From NCBI GenBank assembly GCA_020438795.1, contig JAGQTY010000003.1, forward strand, positions 39,913 through 103,912: DNA of 64,000 bases. Direction: 5' to 3'. How positions within the stretch are numbered: the first letter of the stretch is position 1; each line of letters opens with the position of its first letter. Below, one piece after another: positions 8,193-16,382 of the stretch. Origin of the DNA: Actinomycetota bacterium (GTDB lineage: Bacteria > Actinomycetota > Actinomycetes > S36-B12 > GCA-2699445). The translations under genes were made by a program, and so were the position numbers. Below the pieces are notes generated by a model. It made no database searches, was not told the DNA's origin, and saw only the letters and a program-made list of their open reading frames with translations.

Positions 8193-9311
8193 CTACTTGT
8201 TCTTCTTGCCCGACGACTTCTTGCTGTCGGACTTGCCCTTGTCCAGCTTCATGGGCAGGCTCGACATCTTCTTCCAGGCGGTGTAACTGTAGGTCCAGTA
8301 CTTGCCCTGACCCAGGGCGAGCCCGGAGTACATCGAGCGGCCAGTGCCCTTCGTGACGAGCGGGTCACCCTCGCGTGTGCGGTAGAACAGCCAGCGTGCG
8401 TCCTCGATGTTCATGTTCGTGCAGCCATGCGATCCGTTGGCGTAGCCGATCCGGTAGCGTGCCCAGGGCGCGGCGTGAATGAACTCACCGTTCGTCGTGA
8501 TCGGCTGGGAGTAGGGTGAATTCACGTCCCAGGTCTCGCCGGTGGCTCGGTCAGTCCCCCGCATCCGCAGCGACTGGTACTTGACACCCGTGAGCACCTT
8601 GATGCCCGATCGCGTCGCGTAGTCGCCGCCCCTGCCGAGGGAGACGCCGAACTTCTTGCGCAGGTTGCCGTTCTGATAGACGTACATGTGGTGGGTGCTG
8701 TTCTTGATGATCATCACAAAGGACCGGGCCGTCTTCAGGGTCTCCACCCGCTCGGCGTTGCTGCCGCCCACGTAGCGGGTATCCGGGTCATCGCGCAGGG
8801 TGACGTCCTTGAGCTTCAGCCGGAAGCGGACGTTCGTCTTGCCCGGCCAGAAGTTCCGGGTGCGATAGACGGCGGTCTGATCGTCGAGCCAGCCCCAGCG
8901 ACCGTCAGGCAGCTTCACGCTCTGCCGGCCCTTCTTGGTCTTGACGTCGCCGGTCACGACGATGTTCTTCTCGACGAGGGGCTTGCGGGCCACGGGAATC
9001 GGGAAACGCATCGTGACGGTCTGTGCGACACCCATCTTCCGGTTGGGGATGTCGAGGGTGGGGCTCACCTTGACGACCTTCTGACGTCCGGCAGCGCTCA
9101 CGCTCTCGGATTCGATGCCCTGTTCGTCCGCCAGCCGGTAGAACTCCTCTTCCTCCGCAGCGATCTGCGCTTCGGTCTGCGCCGCGACCTCGTCGAGCTT
9201 GGGCTGCAGCCGGGCGTCCGACTCGTCCTCCGCAGCGGTGGCCGCTGTGCCCGTGATCAGGCCGAGGGCCAGGGCGGAACCGGCTGCGCCTACTAGGGCG
9301 ACACGCAACAT
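8193..9311 (-). CDS. Secreted L,D-transpeptidase (YkuD domain)
   Basis: 372 residues with an N-terminal signal peptide (hydrophobic run, then TAATAAEDE). Residues about 70-190 look like the Ig-like region of actinobacterial L,D-transpeptidases. The YkuD catalytic domain follows, with His in EFIHAAPWARYRIGYANG and the motif SHGCTNMNIEDARWLF, nucleophile Cys297. The C-terminus is a lysine-rich tail (KKSSGKKNK). These enzymes make 3-3 cross-links in peptidoglycan or attach proteins to it. The gene is monocistronic and runs tail to tail with the acyltransferase. Confidence 0.88.
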   Translation of the reverse strand: MLRVALVGAAGSALALGLITGTAATAAEDESDARLQPKLDEVAAQTEAQIAAEEEEFYRLADEQGIESESVSAAGRQKVVKVSPTLDIPNRKMGVAQTVTMRFPIPVARKPLVEKNIVVTGDVKTKKGRQSVKLPDGRWGWLDDQTAVYRTRNFWPGKTNVRFRLKLKDVTLRDDPDTRYVGGSNAERVETLKTARSFVMIIKNSTHHMYVYQNGNLRKKFGVSLGRGGDYATRSGIKVLTGVKYQSLRMRGTDRATGETWDVNSPYSQPITTNGEFIHAAPWARYRIGYANGSHGCTNMNIEDARWLFYRTREGDPLVTKGTGRSMYSGLALGQGKYWTYSYTAWKKMSSLPMKLDKGKSDSKKSSGKKNK

Positions 9312-9550
9312 GGTGGACTCCGTTTCACTCCGAACTGCTGCACTCAGTATCCGTCACGATTCCGCAGCCGTCGAACCAGAAAGCCCCGTTGAGGCTGTGT
9401 GGACCGTCACAGTCCGGACTGCCGTCGCGCCGGCCTCTCATCGTCCGGCCGCTGAAGCCGGGCTGCTGCCACTGTGACGGGTGGCATGGATGGCCGGTTC
9501 CGAATCCGGGATTTTCCGTTGCATACCCGCCCTGGTATTATCGGCACTTT

Positions 9551-9580
9551 TTGACGACAACCGCACAATTGCGGCATATT
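9551..9580 (+). promoter_or_regulatory. Promoter of the sulfur-assimilation operon with palindrome in the spacer
   Basis: TTGACG (9551-9556) and CATATT (9575-9580) lie 18 bases apart in a strikingly AT-rich patch (about 9511-9580) of an otherwise GC-rich genome. The spacer contains the inverted repeat CCGCA-CAAT-TGCGG, a candidate repressor site. Transcription starting 7 bases after the -10 box would begin exactly at the GTG of the leader peptide at 9587. A second AT-rich box, TATTAT at 9536-9541, could be an alternative -10. Confidence 0.55.
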
Positions 9581-9586
9581 GACCAC

Positions 9587-9649
9587 GTGTACACACTGCG
9601 CCCGGCCGACGGTCTTCCGCGGGTCTGCGCGATGTGTGAGATGCCCTGA
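9587..9649 (+). CDS. Cysteine-containing leader peptide (leaderless uORF) of the sulfur operon
   Basis: A 20-residue frame, GTG to TGA, product MYTLRPADGL followed by PRVCAMCEMP, with cysteines at positions 14 and 17. Its GTG lies at the predicted transcription start of the upstream promoter, so it would be translated without a ribosome binding site. It ends 72 bases before the sulfite reductase gene, and its stop codon overlaps the 5' arm of a possible hairpin. In mycobacteria, short cysteine-rich leaderless uORFs are known to attenuate cysteine-biosynthesis operons. That this one does so is inference from position and composition. Confidence 0.5.
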   Translation: MYTLRPADGLPRVCAMCEMP

Positions 9650-9688
9650 GCCCGCCGATCGGATGCGCGGCTCGGGCAGTCTCGGGCT
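9648..9688 (+). promoter_or_regulatory. Possible attenuator hairpins between leader peptide and sulfite reductase gene
   Basis: The segment AGCCCG (9649-9654), overlapping the leader's stop codon, can pair with either of two direct copies of CTCGGGC (9671-9677 and 9681-9687; the second extends to CGGGCT). The pairings are mutually exclusive. Ribosome position on the leader would decide which forms. No poly-U tract follows, so any effect would be on ribosome access or Rho-type termination. Confidence 0.35.
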
Positions 9689-9721
9689 TCTCGAACCCCT
9701 CCGAAGATCTGGAGAATCACT

Positions 9722-11398
9722 GTGTCACGACCCACCCGGAGTCAGCGTCCCCCCAAGCCGCAGGGTCAATGGGCGCTCGGCGAGACCGAACCGCTGAACG
9801 ACAACGAGCGCTTCAAAGCCGAGGACAACGGGCTCAACGTGCGTCAGCGCATCGAGGAGACCTACTCGAAGGAGGGCTTCGACTCGATCCCGGCCGACGA
9901 CCTGCGGGGCCGGATGCGGTGGTGGGGGCTCTACACGCAGCGCAAGCCCGGGATTCCCGGTGGCAAGACCGGCTCACTGCCGCCTGAGGAGCTCGACGAC
10001 AAGTACTTCATGCTGCGGGTTCGCAGCGACGGTGGTCAGCTGTCCAGCGAGCAGGCGCGGGTCATCGCCGGAATCTCCAGCGACTTCGCACGGGACACCG
10101 CCGACATCAGCGACCGGCAGAACATCCAGCTGCACTGGATCGCGATCGAGGACGTCCCGGAGATCTGGCGACGCCTTGAGTCGGTCGGCCTGGGCACGAC
10201 CGAGGCCTGCGGAGACACCCCCCGGGTGATCCTGGGCTCCCCCGTCGCCGGTATCGCCGCCGACGAGATCATCGACGGCACGCCGGCCATGCGCGAGATC
10301 ATCCGCCGGTATGTCGGAGACCCCCAGTACGCCAACCTGCCCAGGAAGTTCAAGAGCGCCATCACAGGCTCCCCCAAGCAGGACGTGGTGCATGAGATCA
10401 ACGACGTGGCATTCGTCGGCGTCGAGCATCCCGAGCATGGGCCCGGGTTCGACGTCTGGGTCGGCGGCGGACTCTCGACCGTACCCAAGCTCGGGCAGCG
10501 GCTCGGCGCCTGGGTACCGAGCGAGGAGGTGGCCGATGTCTGGGAAGGCATCATCGGCATCTTCCGTGACTACGGATACCGGCGGCTGCGCAACAAGGCA
10601 CGACTGAAGTTCCTCGTGGCCGACTGGGGCCCGGAGAAGTTCCGGGCGGTGCTGGAGGACGAGTACCTGAAGCGGCCGCTCCTCGACGGCCCGCCGCCCC
10701 CTGAGCCGGTTGCGGGGCGGGAGCACGTCGGCGTGCACGCGCAGAAGGACGGCCGCTACTACGTGGGGGCAGCGCCGGTGGTCGGCCGGATCTCCGGGCC
10801 CGTGCTGGCGCGTATCGCGGACCTCGCCGACGAGTACGGCACCGGCCGTATCCGGCTCACGGCCCATCAGAAGTTCGTCATCCTCGACGTCGAGGATGAG
10901 CAAACGCAAGCGCTTGCCGAGGCCCTCGGCGAACTCGGCCTCTCCACGTCGCCCTCAGTGTTCCGCCGTTCCACCATGGCCTGCACCGGCATCGAGTACT
11001 GCAAGCTGGCCATCGTCGAGACCAAGGGTCGGGCCGGCGAACTCATCAGTGACCTCGAGTCCAGGCGACCGGACTGGGAACTGCCGCTCAGCATCAACGT
11101 GAACGGTTGCCCCAACTCCTGCGCCCGGTTCCAGGTGGCTGACATCGGCCTCAAGGGAATGCTGGCCACAGACGCCGACGGCAACCAGGTCGAGGGGTTC
11201 CAGGTACACCTCGGGGGCTTGCTCGGGCCACTGGACGGCGAGAGTGAGTTCGGTCGGACCGTGCGGGGATTGAAACTGCCGGCTGAGGAGTTGTCAGATT
11301 ATGTGGACACCCTTCTGACCCGCTTCGAGGAGCAGGGCGAAGCCGACGAGACCTTCGCCGAATGGGCTCGCCGAGCCCCGGACGAGGCACTGCGATGA
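9722..11398 (+). CDS. Ferredoxin-dependent sulfite reductase (NirA/SirA family)
   Basis: 558 residues from a GTG start. Two ferredoxin-like half domains and two siroheme-binding halves are present. The [4Fe-4S]-siroheme cysteines are in ACTGIEYCKLAIVETK (CX5C, about residues 420-426) and NVNGCPNSCARFQ (CX3C, about residue 463). The family reduces sulfite to sulfide or nitrite to ammonia with six electrons. The following cysH and siroheme genes argue for sulfite. The stop overlaps the cysH start (ATGA), so it heads a coupled operon cysH-cysG-sirB. A cysteine-containing leader peptide precedes it. Confidence 0.9.
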   Translation: MSRPTRSQRPPKPQGQWALGETEPLNDNERFKAEDNGLNVRQRIEETYSKEGFDSIPADDLRGRMRWWGLYTQRKPGIPGGKTGSLPPEELDDKYFMLRVRSDGGQLSSEQARVIAGISSDFARDTADISDRQNIQLHWIAIEDVPEIWRRLESVGLGTTEACGDTPRVILGSPVAGIAADEIIDGTPAMREIIRRYVGDPQYANLPRKFKSAITGSPKQDVVHEINDVAFVGVEHPEHGPGFDVWVGGGLSTVPKLGQRLGAWVPSEEVADVWEGIIGIFRDYGYRRLRNKARLKFLVADWGPEKFRAVLEDEYLKRPLLDGPPPPEPVAGREHVGVHAQKDGRYYVGAAPVVGRISGPVLARIADLADEYGTGRIRLTAHQKFVILDVEDEQTQALAEALGELGLSTSPSVFRRSTMACTGIEYCKLAIVETKGRAGELISDLESRRPDWELPLSINVNGCPNSCARFQVADIGLKGMLATDADGNQVEGFQVHLGGLLGPLDGESEFGRTVRGLKLPAEELSDYVDTLLTRFEEQGEADETFAEWARRAPDEALR

Positions 11399-12123
11399 CT
11401 GTCGACGTCGGCCTGAACCCCCCTCGGCGCAGCCAGGAGGAACTGCAGCAGATCCTGGCCGACGCTCAGGAGATCCACGGTGAGGGAGCCAATCCTGTTG
11501 ACCTCATGAGCTGGTTCGGGGCGCGCCTCGGCGTGGCCAACATCGCGGTCGCGGTGTCCTTCTCCGATGGCGTGATGGCCTACCTCGCTGCTCAGGCCCT
11601 CCCCGGGGTGGACCTGCTCTTCGGCGATACCGGCTATCACTTCGCCGAGACCCTCGGGCTGCGAGATGCGGTGGCGGCCACGTTGCCCGTCAATGTCCGC
11701 AGCCTGGCCCCGGAGCTCAGCGTCGCCGAACAGGACGAGCAGTTCGGGAAGGACCTGTTCGCCAGCGACCCGGACAAATGCTGCGCGATGCGCAAGACGG
11801 AGCCGATGGATCGCGCGCTGACCCGCTATGAGGCCTGGTGCACAGGATTGCGGCGCAGCGACCATGAGGGTCGGGCCAGGACGCCGCTGCTGTCCTGGGA
11901 CGAACGCCACGGGATCATCAAGATCAATCCCATCGCCGGCTACGAGGATCACCACATCGATGCCGTGATCGAGGAGTACGGCATCATGGAGAACCCGCTG
12001 CGCGACCTCGGCTACCGCAGCATCGGCTGCGAGCCCTGTACCCAGCCGGTCGCCGAGGGCGAGGACGAACGGGCCGGCCGATGGGCCGGACGTAACAAGA
12101 TCGAGTGCGGACTGCACCTATGA
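11395..12123 (+). CDS. cysH: Assimilatory APS/PAPS reductase, iron-sulfur type
   Basis: 242 residues. The cysteine pairs DKCCAMRKTEPM (about residue 129) and SIGCEPCTQPV (about 211) are the four ligands of the [4Fe-4S] cluster that marks the adenylylsulfate-using type. The C-terminal KIECGLHL carries the catalytic cysteine. The N-terminal nucleotide loop reads VAVSFSDGVMAYLA, slightly different from the usual SFSxEDxV. The product would reduce activated sulfate to sulfite, which the gene just upstream reduces further. ATGA overlaps on both sides indicate tight coupling. No ATP sulfurylase gene is in the window. Confidence 0.93.
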   Translation: MTVDVGLNPPRRSQEELQQILADAQEIHGEGANPVDLMSWFGARLGVANIAVAVSFSDGVMAYLAAQALPGVDLLFGDTGYHFAETLGLRDAVAATLPVNVRSLAPELSVAEQDEQFGKDLFASDPDKCCAMRKTEPMDRALTRYEAWCTGLRRSDHEGRARTPLLSWDERHGIIKINPIAGYEDHHIDAVIEEYGIMENPLRDLGYRSIGCEPCTQPVAEGEDERAGRWAGRNKIECGLHL

Positions 12124-13403
12124 CCGCTGCCACGGGGGAACAGCCATCTGGCGTCGGAGCTGCCACGCAACCCGACTACGGCATCTTCCTCGACCTCCAC
12201 GGTAAGGACGTCCTCGTGGTGGGCGGCGGACCGGTGGCCGCACGCCGGGCCCTTGGCCTGCTGCAGCACGGCGCTCGAGTTCATGTGGTCGCCCCGCAGG
12301 TGTGTGAGGATCTGGCGTCCCTGGAGTCCGAGGTCCACCTGAGCAGACGGCCGTTCACCGAATCCGACTGCGACGGCGTCTGGCTGATCCAGACCTGTAC
12401 GGGGGATGCGCAGACCGACGCCCTGGTCCAGACCCTCGCCGACGAACGGCGGATCTGGTGCGTGCGGGCGGGGGCGGCACAGGAGTCCTCCGCCTGGACC
12501 GGTACCACCCTGGCAGCACCCGACGGTGTCCTGGTGACTGTGAACGGCGGACGAGATCCTGGTCGTGCACGCCGGGTCCGTGACCAGGTGCGGGCCTGCC
12601 TCGACCGGACCGACCTGCGCCGGACCCGGGGGGGCCGAGGGGCCGGGCATGTGAGTCTGATCGGCGGGGGCCCCGGAGACCCCGAACTCATCACGGTCCG
12701 GGGCCACAGACTGCTCCGAGCAGCCGACGTGATCCTGTACGACAGGCTCGCGCCCGTGGCCCTCATCGAGGAGCTCGATCACGCCGAGGGTCCGTTGCTG
12801 GTGGACGTCGGCAAGACGCCGGGCAACCATCCGATGCCACAGACCGAGATCAACGACCTCATCGTCAGCCATGCACTGGCGGGGCGGCGCGTGGCCCGGC
12901 TCAAGGGCGGAGACCCGTTCGTGTTCGGCCGCGGTACCGAGGAGGCGCTCAGCGCGCTGGAGCACGGCCTTCCCGTGGAGGTGGTCCCCGGCATCACCGC
13001 AGGGCTGGCCGTCCCCGCCGCTGCGGGAGTGCCCGTGACGAGTCGTGGTCAGGCACGGGCGGTCCTGCTCCTGAGCGGGCACGACGGCGCCGAGTCGGTG
13101 GTCGCCCGAACCCACGGCACGCCTGCCGACACCACGCTGGTGCTCTACATGGGTGTGCGTCATCTGCGCGAGGTTGCCACAGCCCTAATCGAGGCCGGAC
13201 GTCCGGCCGACCTGCCGGTGGCCGTCATCTCGTCGGGCCTCACCCACTCCCAGCGCACCGTCGTCGGCACCCTTGCCACCATCGCCGATGCTGCTGCGGA
13301 CCAGCGGGCACCTGCCATCACCGTGATCGGCGAGGTCGCGGCCCTGTCCGAGGAACTGGGAACGCTGGTCCCCCCCTCCGCCGATGCCCGCCACGCGCAC
13401 TGA
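12120..13403 (+). CDS. cysG: Siroheme synthase: precorrin-2 dehydrogenase fused to uroporphyrinogen-III C-methyltransferase
   Basis: 427 residues. The N-terminal third is the NAD-binding SirC-like domain (LDLHGKDVLVVGGGPVAARRA, about residues 20-40). From about residue 175 comes the SUMT domain: GHVSLIGGGPGDPELITVRG, a DRLAP loop, RLKGGDPFVFGRGTEE and VVPGITAGLAVPAAAGVPVT. It makes sirohydrochlorin from uroporphyrinogen III, the precursor of the sulfite reductase cofactor. The ferrochelatase function is likely supplied by the next gene, since the dehydrogenase domain is shorter than in enterobacterial CysG. Start ATG overlaps the cysH stop. Confidence 0.92.
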   Translation: MTAATGEQPSGVGAATQPDYGIFLDLHGKDVLVVGGGPVAARRALGLLQHGARVHVVAPQVCEDLASLESEVHLSRRPFTESDCDGVWLIQTCTGDAQTDALVQTLADERRIWCVRAGAAQESSAWTGTTLAAPDGVLVTVNGGRDPGRARRVRDQVRACLDRTDLRRTRGGRGAGHVSLIGGGPGDPELITVRGHRLLRAADVILYDRLAPVALIEELDHAEGPLLVDVGKTPGNHPMPQTEINDLIVSHALAGRRVARLKGGDPFVFGRGTEEALSALEHGLPVEVVPGITAGLAVPAAAGVPVTSRGQARAVLLLSGHDGAESVVARTHGTPADTTLVLYMGVRHLREVATALIEAGRPADLPVAVISSGLTHSQRTVVGTLATIADAAADQRAPAITVIGEVAALSEELGTLVPPSADARHAH

Positions 13404-14058
13404 CACCCCGGGGCCCGGGTCGATCCTCCTGGCTCACGGGAGCCCCGACGATCGCCATCGCATGGCGATCGAACTGCTCGCGGCTCGGGTACAGAGCATC
13501 ACAGCGAGGCCCACCACCGCTGCGTTCCTCCAGCATCATGGCCCGACCTGCTCACAGGCCGTGTCGCGGCTCGTCACTGCGGGTGTGGCAGGAGGAGCCG
13601 TGAGAGTCCTGCCACTGCTGCCCAGTGCCGGCGAGCACGCGCAGGACGACGTGGGACCGGCGACCGCAGGCACCGGAGCAACCGTTCTGCCCGCGGTTGA
13701 CGCTGCCAGGCTGGCCGATCCCGTGGTGGGGGCGATCCGGGCCGTGCAACCACGCCCTTCGGGGCGGGTCGTGCTGCTGGCACCCGGGAGCAGGCGCTCC
13801 GACCCGTCGGTGGCATTCGCCGGGCTCTCGCAGCTCCTCGGGCGGGCGCTGGGAGAGCACATCGAGATCGTGGACCGTCCCGCCAACCTCCCACTCGAGG
13901 TGGGCATCGGTATCGTCGTTCCGGTGATCTGGGCCCCCGGAAGGCTGTGGGACCGGCTCGACGCACGGGTCTCGGGCACATCGATCGTGCCCACGCCACC
14001 GCTGGCACTGATCCCGGGGACAGCAGAGGCACTTGCCACCCTCGTGAGCGGCAGGTGA
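13384..14058 (+). CDS. sirB: Sirohydrochlorin ferrochelatase (CbiX/SirB family)
   Basis: 224 residues. SILLAHGSPDDRH at the N-terminus is the family AHGSxD signature. AAFLQHHGPTCSQAVSRLV and VRVLPLLPSAGEHAQDDV follow, the latter matching the chelatase PLFL..G.H...D motif with the metal-binding histidine. A second chelatase-like half is weaker (VLLAPGSRRSDP). The enzyme inserts Fe2+ into sirohydrochlorin to give siroheme. The start overlaps the end of cysG by 20 bases. It closes the operon. Confidence 0.82.
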   Translation: MPATRTDTPGPGSILLAHGSPDDRHRMAIELLAARVQSITARPTTAAFLQHHGPTCSQAVSRLVTAGVAGGAVRVLPLLPSAGEHAQDDVGPATAGTGATVLPAVDAARLADPVVGAIRAVQPRPSGRVVLLAPGSRRSDPSVAFAGLSQLLGRALGEHIEIVDRPANLPLEVGIGIVVPVIWAPGRLWDRLDARVSGTSIVPTPPLALIPGTAEALATLVSGR

Positions 14059-14102
14059 GCCGGCCCGGACGGCGGGAATGACGATCGCAGTAGAGTGCCG
14101 GT

Positions 14103-14462
14103 GTGTCAGTCATCACCGGTGCTCACGTGATCCTCTACTCGAAGGACCCCGCTGCCGACCGGGAGTTCCTGGCGGAGGTCCTCGGCCTGCCCGACATCGA
14201 TGTCGGTGATGGCTGGCTGATCTTCGGCCTGCCGCCTGCTGAAGTGGCCGTGCACCCGGCGCAGGAGCAGGGGCTCGAGCTGTACCTGATGACCGACGAC
14301 GTGGCGGCCTTCATCGCAACCGCCACCGCTGCCGGCACGAGGTGCGCCCCAGTGGCCGACCGAGGCTGGGGCTTGCTGACGACCCTCACCCTGCCGGGGG
14401 GCGGGGACCTGGGCGTCTACGAACCGCGCCATGCCAGGCCACCGGCCCCGGGCACCGACTGA
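14103..14462 (+). CDS. VOC-family (glyoxalase/bleomycin-resistance fold) protein
   Basis: 119 residues with one complete VOC unit: AHVILYSKDPAADREFLAEVLGLPDIDVGDGWLIFGLPPAEVAVH, then a second beta-alpha-beta half ending GGGDLGVYEPRH. A metal site would use His8, His56 and the Glu of the last strand. The family covers dioxygenases, isomerases and resistance proteins, so substrate is unknown. The start GTG at 14103 lies six bases after TAGAGT and lacks a Shine-Dalgarno site, suggesting a leaderless transcript separate from the sulfur operon. Confidence 0.75.
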   Translation: MSVITGAHVILYSKDPAADREFLAEVLGLPDIDVGDGWLIFGLPPAEVAVHPAQEQGLELYLMTDDVAAFIATATAAGTRCAPVADRGWGLLTTLTLPGGGDLGVYEPRHARPPAPGTD

Positions 14463-14567
14463 GCGTCACGGAGCGAGTTACTGACGCTGAACGGCAAATG
14501 GGTGACCCCCGCAGGCATCTGTCGGAGTGCGGCGTACCATATGAATTGGGCACAGCCCGCCGACAAC

Positions 14568-14602
14568 GGTCCCGTAGGAAATTGCGGGACCTTGTCTTAT
14601 TT
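14568..14602 (+). terminator. Rho-independent terminator or leader hairpin before the ABC operon
   Basis: GGTCCCG (14568-14574) and CGGGACC (14585-14591) form a perfect 7-bp stem with a 10-base loop, followed by the T-rich run TTGTCTTATTT. This is the best intrinsic-terminator shape in the window. It lies only 12 bases before the ABC ATPase start, so it may end the VOC transcript or act as an attenuator. Confidence 0.6.
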
Positions 14603-14613
14603 GCAGGGATATC

Positions 14614-15534
14614 GTGAGTCGTGTGAGTGAGCCCTCGATCACCGTGTCGCATCTGACGAAGGATTTCGGCCGGGTCCGTGCTGTGGACGATCTGAGCTTC
14701 GAGGTTCTTCCGGGCCGGGTGACCGGATTCCTCGGCCCCAACGGCGCGGGCAAGACCACCACACTGCGCTGCCTCCTCGGCCTGGTCCGCGCCGACGAGG
14801 GACATGCCCGGGTCAACGGGGCGGACTACCGTTCCCTGAAGAACCCCGCCCGCACCGTCGGGGCGGTGCTCGAGGCTACCGGCTTCCACCCCGGCAGGAG
14901 CGCCCTGGCACACATGGAGATCCGGGCGGATGTGCTCTACGGTCGCCGGGAGTCACAGCGGTGCCGCAACCTGCTCGGTTTCGTGGGGCTCGGGGACGCG
15001 CAGAAACGACGAGTGGGCGGCTTCTCCATGGGCATGCGGCAACGGCTCACCCTGGCCCAGGCTCTGCTCGGTGAGCCGGACATCCTGATCCTGGACGAAC
15101 CCACGAACGGACTCGACCCCGCAGGCATCGCATGGCTGCGGGAGTTCCTGCGCTCCCTGGCCGACCAGGGGCGCACGATTCTGGTCTCCAGCCATCTCCT
15201 GGCCGAAGTGCGACAGAGCGTGGACGATGTGGTGATCGTGAGCCGCGGCCGGCTGCGCCGGGCCGGTCGGCTCGGTGACCTGATCGGGTCCGGTGCGGCG
15301 GTCCTGGTCCGTTCTCCACAGACGGAACAGCTCCGCGCCGCGCTCGAGCAGGCCCGAGCCGACGTCAGGGGATCGAGCCCGGATGGCCTCGAGGTCCGCG
15401 GCCTGTCGATGGCCGAGATCGGCCACCGCGCCCACGCCTGTGATGCAGAGGTACACGAGTTGCGGGAGCTCGATGCCGAAACCGATCTCGAGCGCCTTTT
15501 CCTGGCACTCACCGAAGGTGACGGTGACGCATGA
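14614..15534 (+). CDS. ABC transporter ATP-binding protein
   Basis: 306 residues. Walker A is GPNGAGKTTTLRCLLG (about residues 43-58), signature VGGFSMGMRQRLTLAQALL, Walker B DILILDEPTNGLDPAG, followed by a switch histidine in LVSSHLLAEV. The C-terminal 80 residues are the accessory domain common in DRA-type exporters such as those for drugs, bacteriocins or lipids. Its stop overlaps the permease start (ATGA), so the two form one exporter. GTG at 14614 or 14623 may be the true start. Substrate unknown. Confidence 0.92.
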   Translation: MSRVSEPSITVSHLTKDFGRVRAVDDLSFEVLPGRVTGFLGPNGAGKTTTLRCLLGLVRADEGHARVNGADYRSLKNPARTVGAVLEATGFHPGRSALAHMEIRADVLYGRRESQRCRNLLGFVGLGDAQKRRVGGFSMGMRQRLTLAQALLGEPDILILDEPTNGLDPAGIAWLREFLRSLADQGRTILVSSHLLAEVRQSVDDVVIVSRGRLRRAGRLGDLIGSGAAVLVRSPQTEQLRAALEQARADVRGSSPDGLEVRGLSMAEIGHRAHACDAEVHELRELDAETDLERLFLALTEGDGDA

Positions 15535-16268
15535 GCGGCCTACTGCGGTCTGAATGGCTCAAGGTGACCAGCACCCGCATGTGGTGGGTACTGTTCCTGG
15601 TGGCGCTGGGGCTGACCGCTCTCAGCGTGATCCCAGCCATCCTGCTGTCGGGCACCGCCGACGAATTCTCGCTGGAGAATCCATCCATGATGCGGCAGCT
15701 CTGGGCCGGGATCGCCTCGGCGTCGGTGATCGCCCTCATCCTCGGGATCATCGCGGTGACCGGGGAGTTCCGCCATCAGACCATCACCGACTCCTTCCTG
15801 ACCCAGCCGCGACGGACCGCCTTCGTCACCGCCAAGGCGGGCGTCCAGGCCGTCTGGGGCGCAATCCTGGCGATCGTGGTCGGCGGTTTCGGCATCCTGC
15901 TGGCCATCGTTCTGCTTCCCACTCAACCGCACAGCCCGATCGACGCAGGCCACGTCGCGGGTGTCTATGGTGCCGCCATACTGCTGTTCGCCCTCTATGC
16001 AGTGCTCGGCGTCGCGGTGGGAGCCCTGATCAGGAGCCAGGTGATCGCGCTGGTGGTCGCGCTTCTGTGGGTCATGCTCATGGAGCCGCTGATCGTGACA
16101 TTCCTGCCCGCCGTGGGCAAATGGCTGCCGGGGGGCGGCGCGAGTGCATTCCTGCAGTCCAGCCCCGACCTGCTGCCGCTGTGGGCCGGGGCGCTGCTGC
16201 TCCTGGGCTACACGATGGTCTTCTCGGCGATCGCGATCCGGACCACTTTGCAGCGTGACATCACCTGA
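15531..16268 (+). CDS. ABC-2 type permease partner
   Basis: 245 residues and about six transmembrane segments. The N-terminal LRSEWLKVTSTRMWWVLFLVALGLTAL followed by a long extracytoplasmic or loop region and the motif GEFRHQTITDSFLTQPRR are typical of the membrane component of exporters with DRA-type ATPases. Translation is coupled to the ATPase gene by a 4-base overlap. Nothing in the sequence points to the substrate. Confidence 0.87.
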   Translation: MSGLLRSEWLKVTSTRMWWVLFLVALGLTALSVIPAILLSGTADEFSLENPSMMRQLWAGIASASVIALILGIIAVTGEFRHQTITDSFLTQPRRTAFVTAKAGVQAVWGAILAIVVGGFGILLAIVLLPTQPHSPIDAGHVAGVYGAAILLFALYAVLGVAVGALIRSQVIALVVALLWVMLMEPLIVTFLPAVGKWLPGGGASAFLQSSPDLLPLWAGALLLLGYTMVFSAIAIRTTLQRDIT

Positions 16269-16382
16269 TCGGACGGGTGTTCACCGGCGCAGACAACTGG
16301 TCGGCCACGGTCGGCATCATCAGCGCGGCGCTCATGGCAAAATGGCTACTGGTCACAGCAAACCCGGCCAGAGGGGGCAGAC

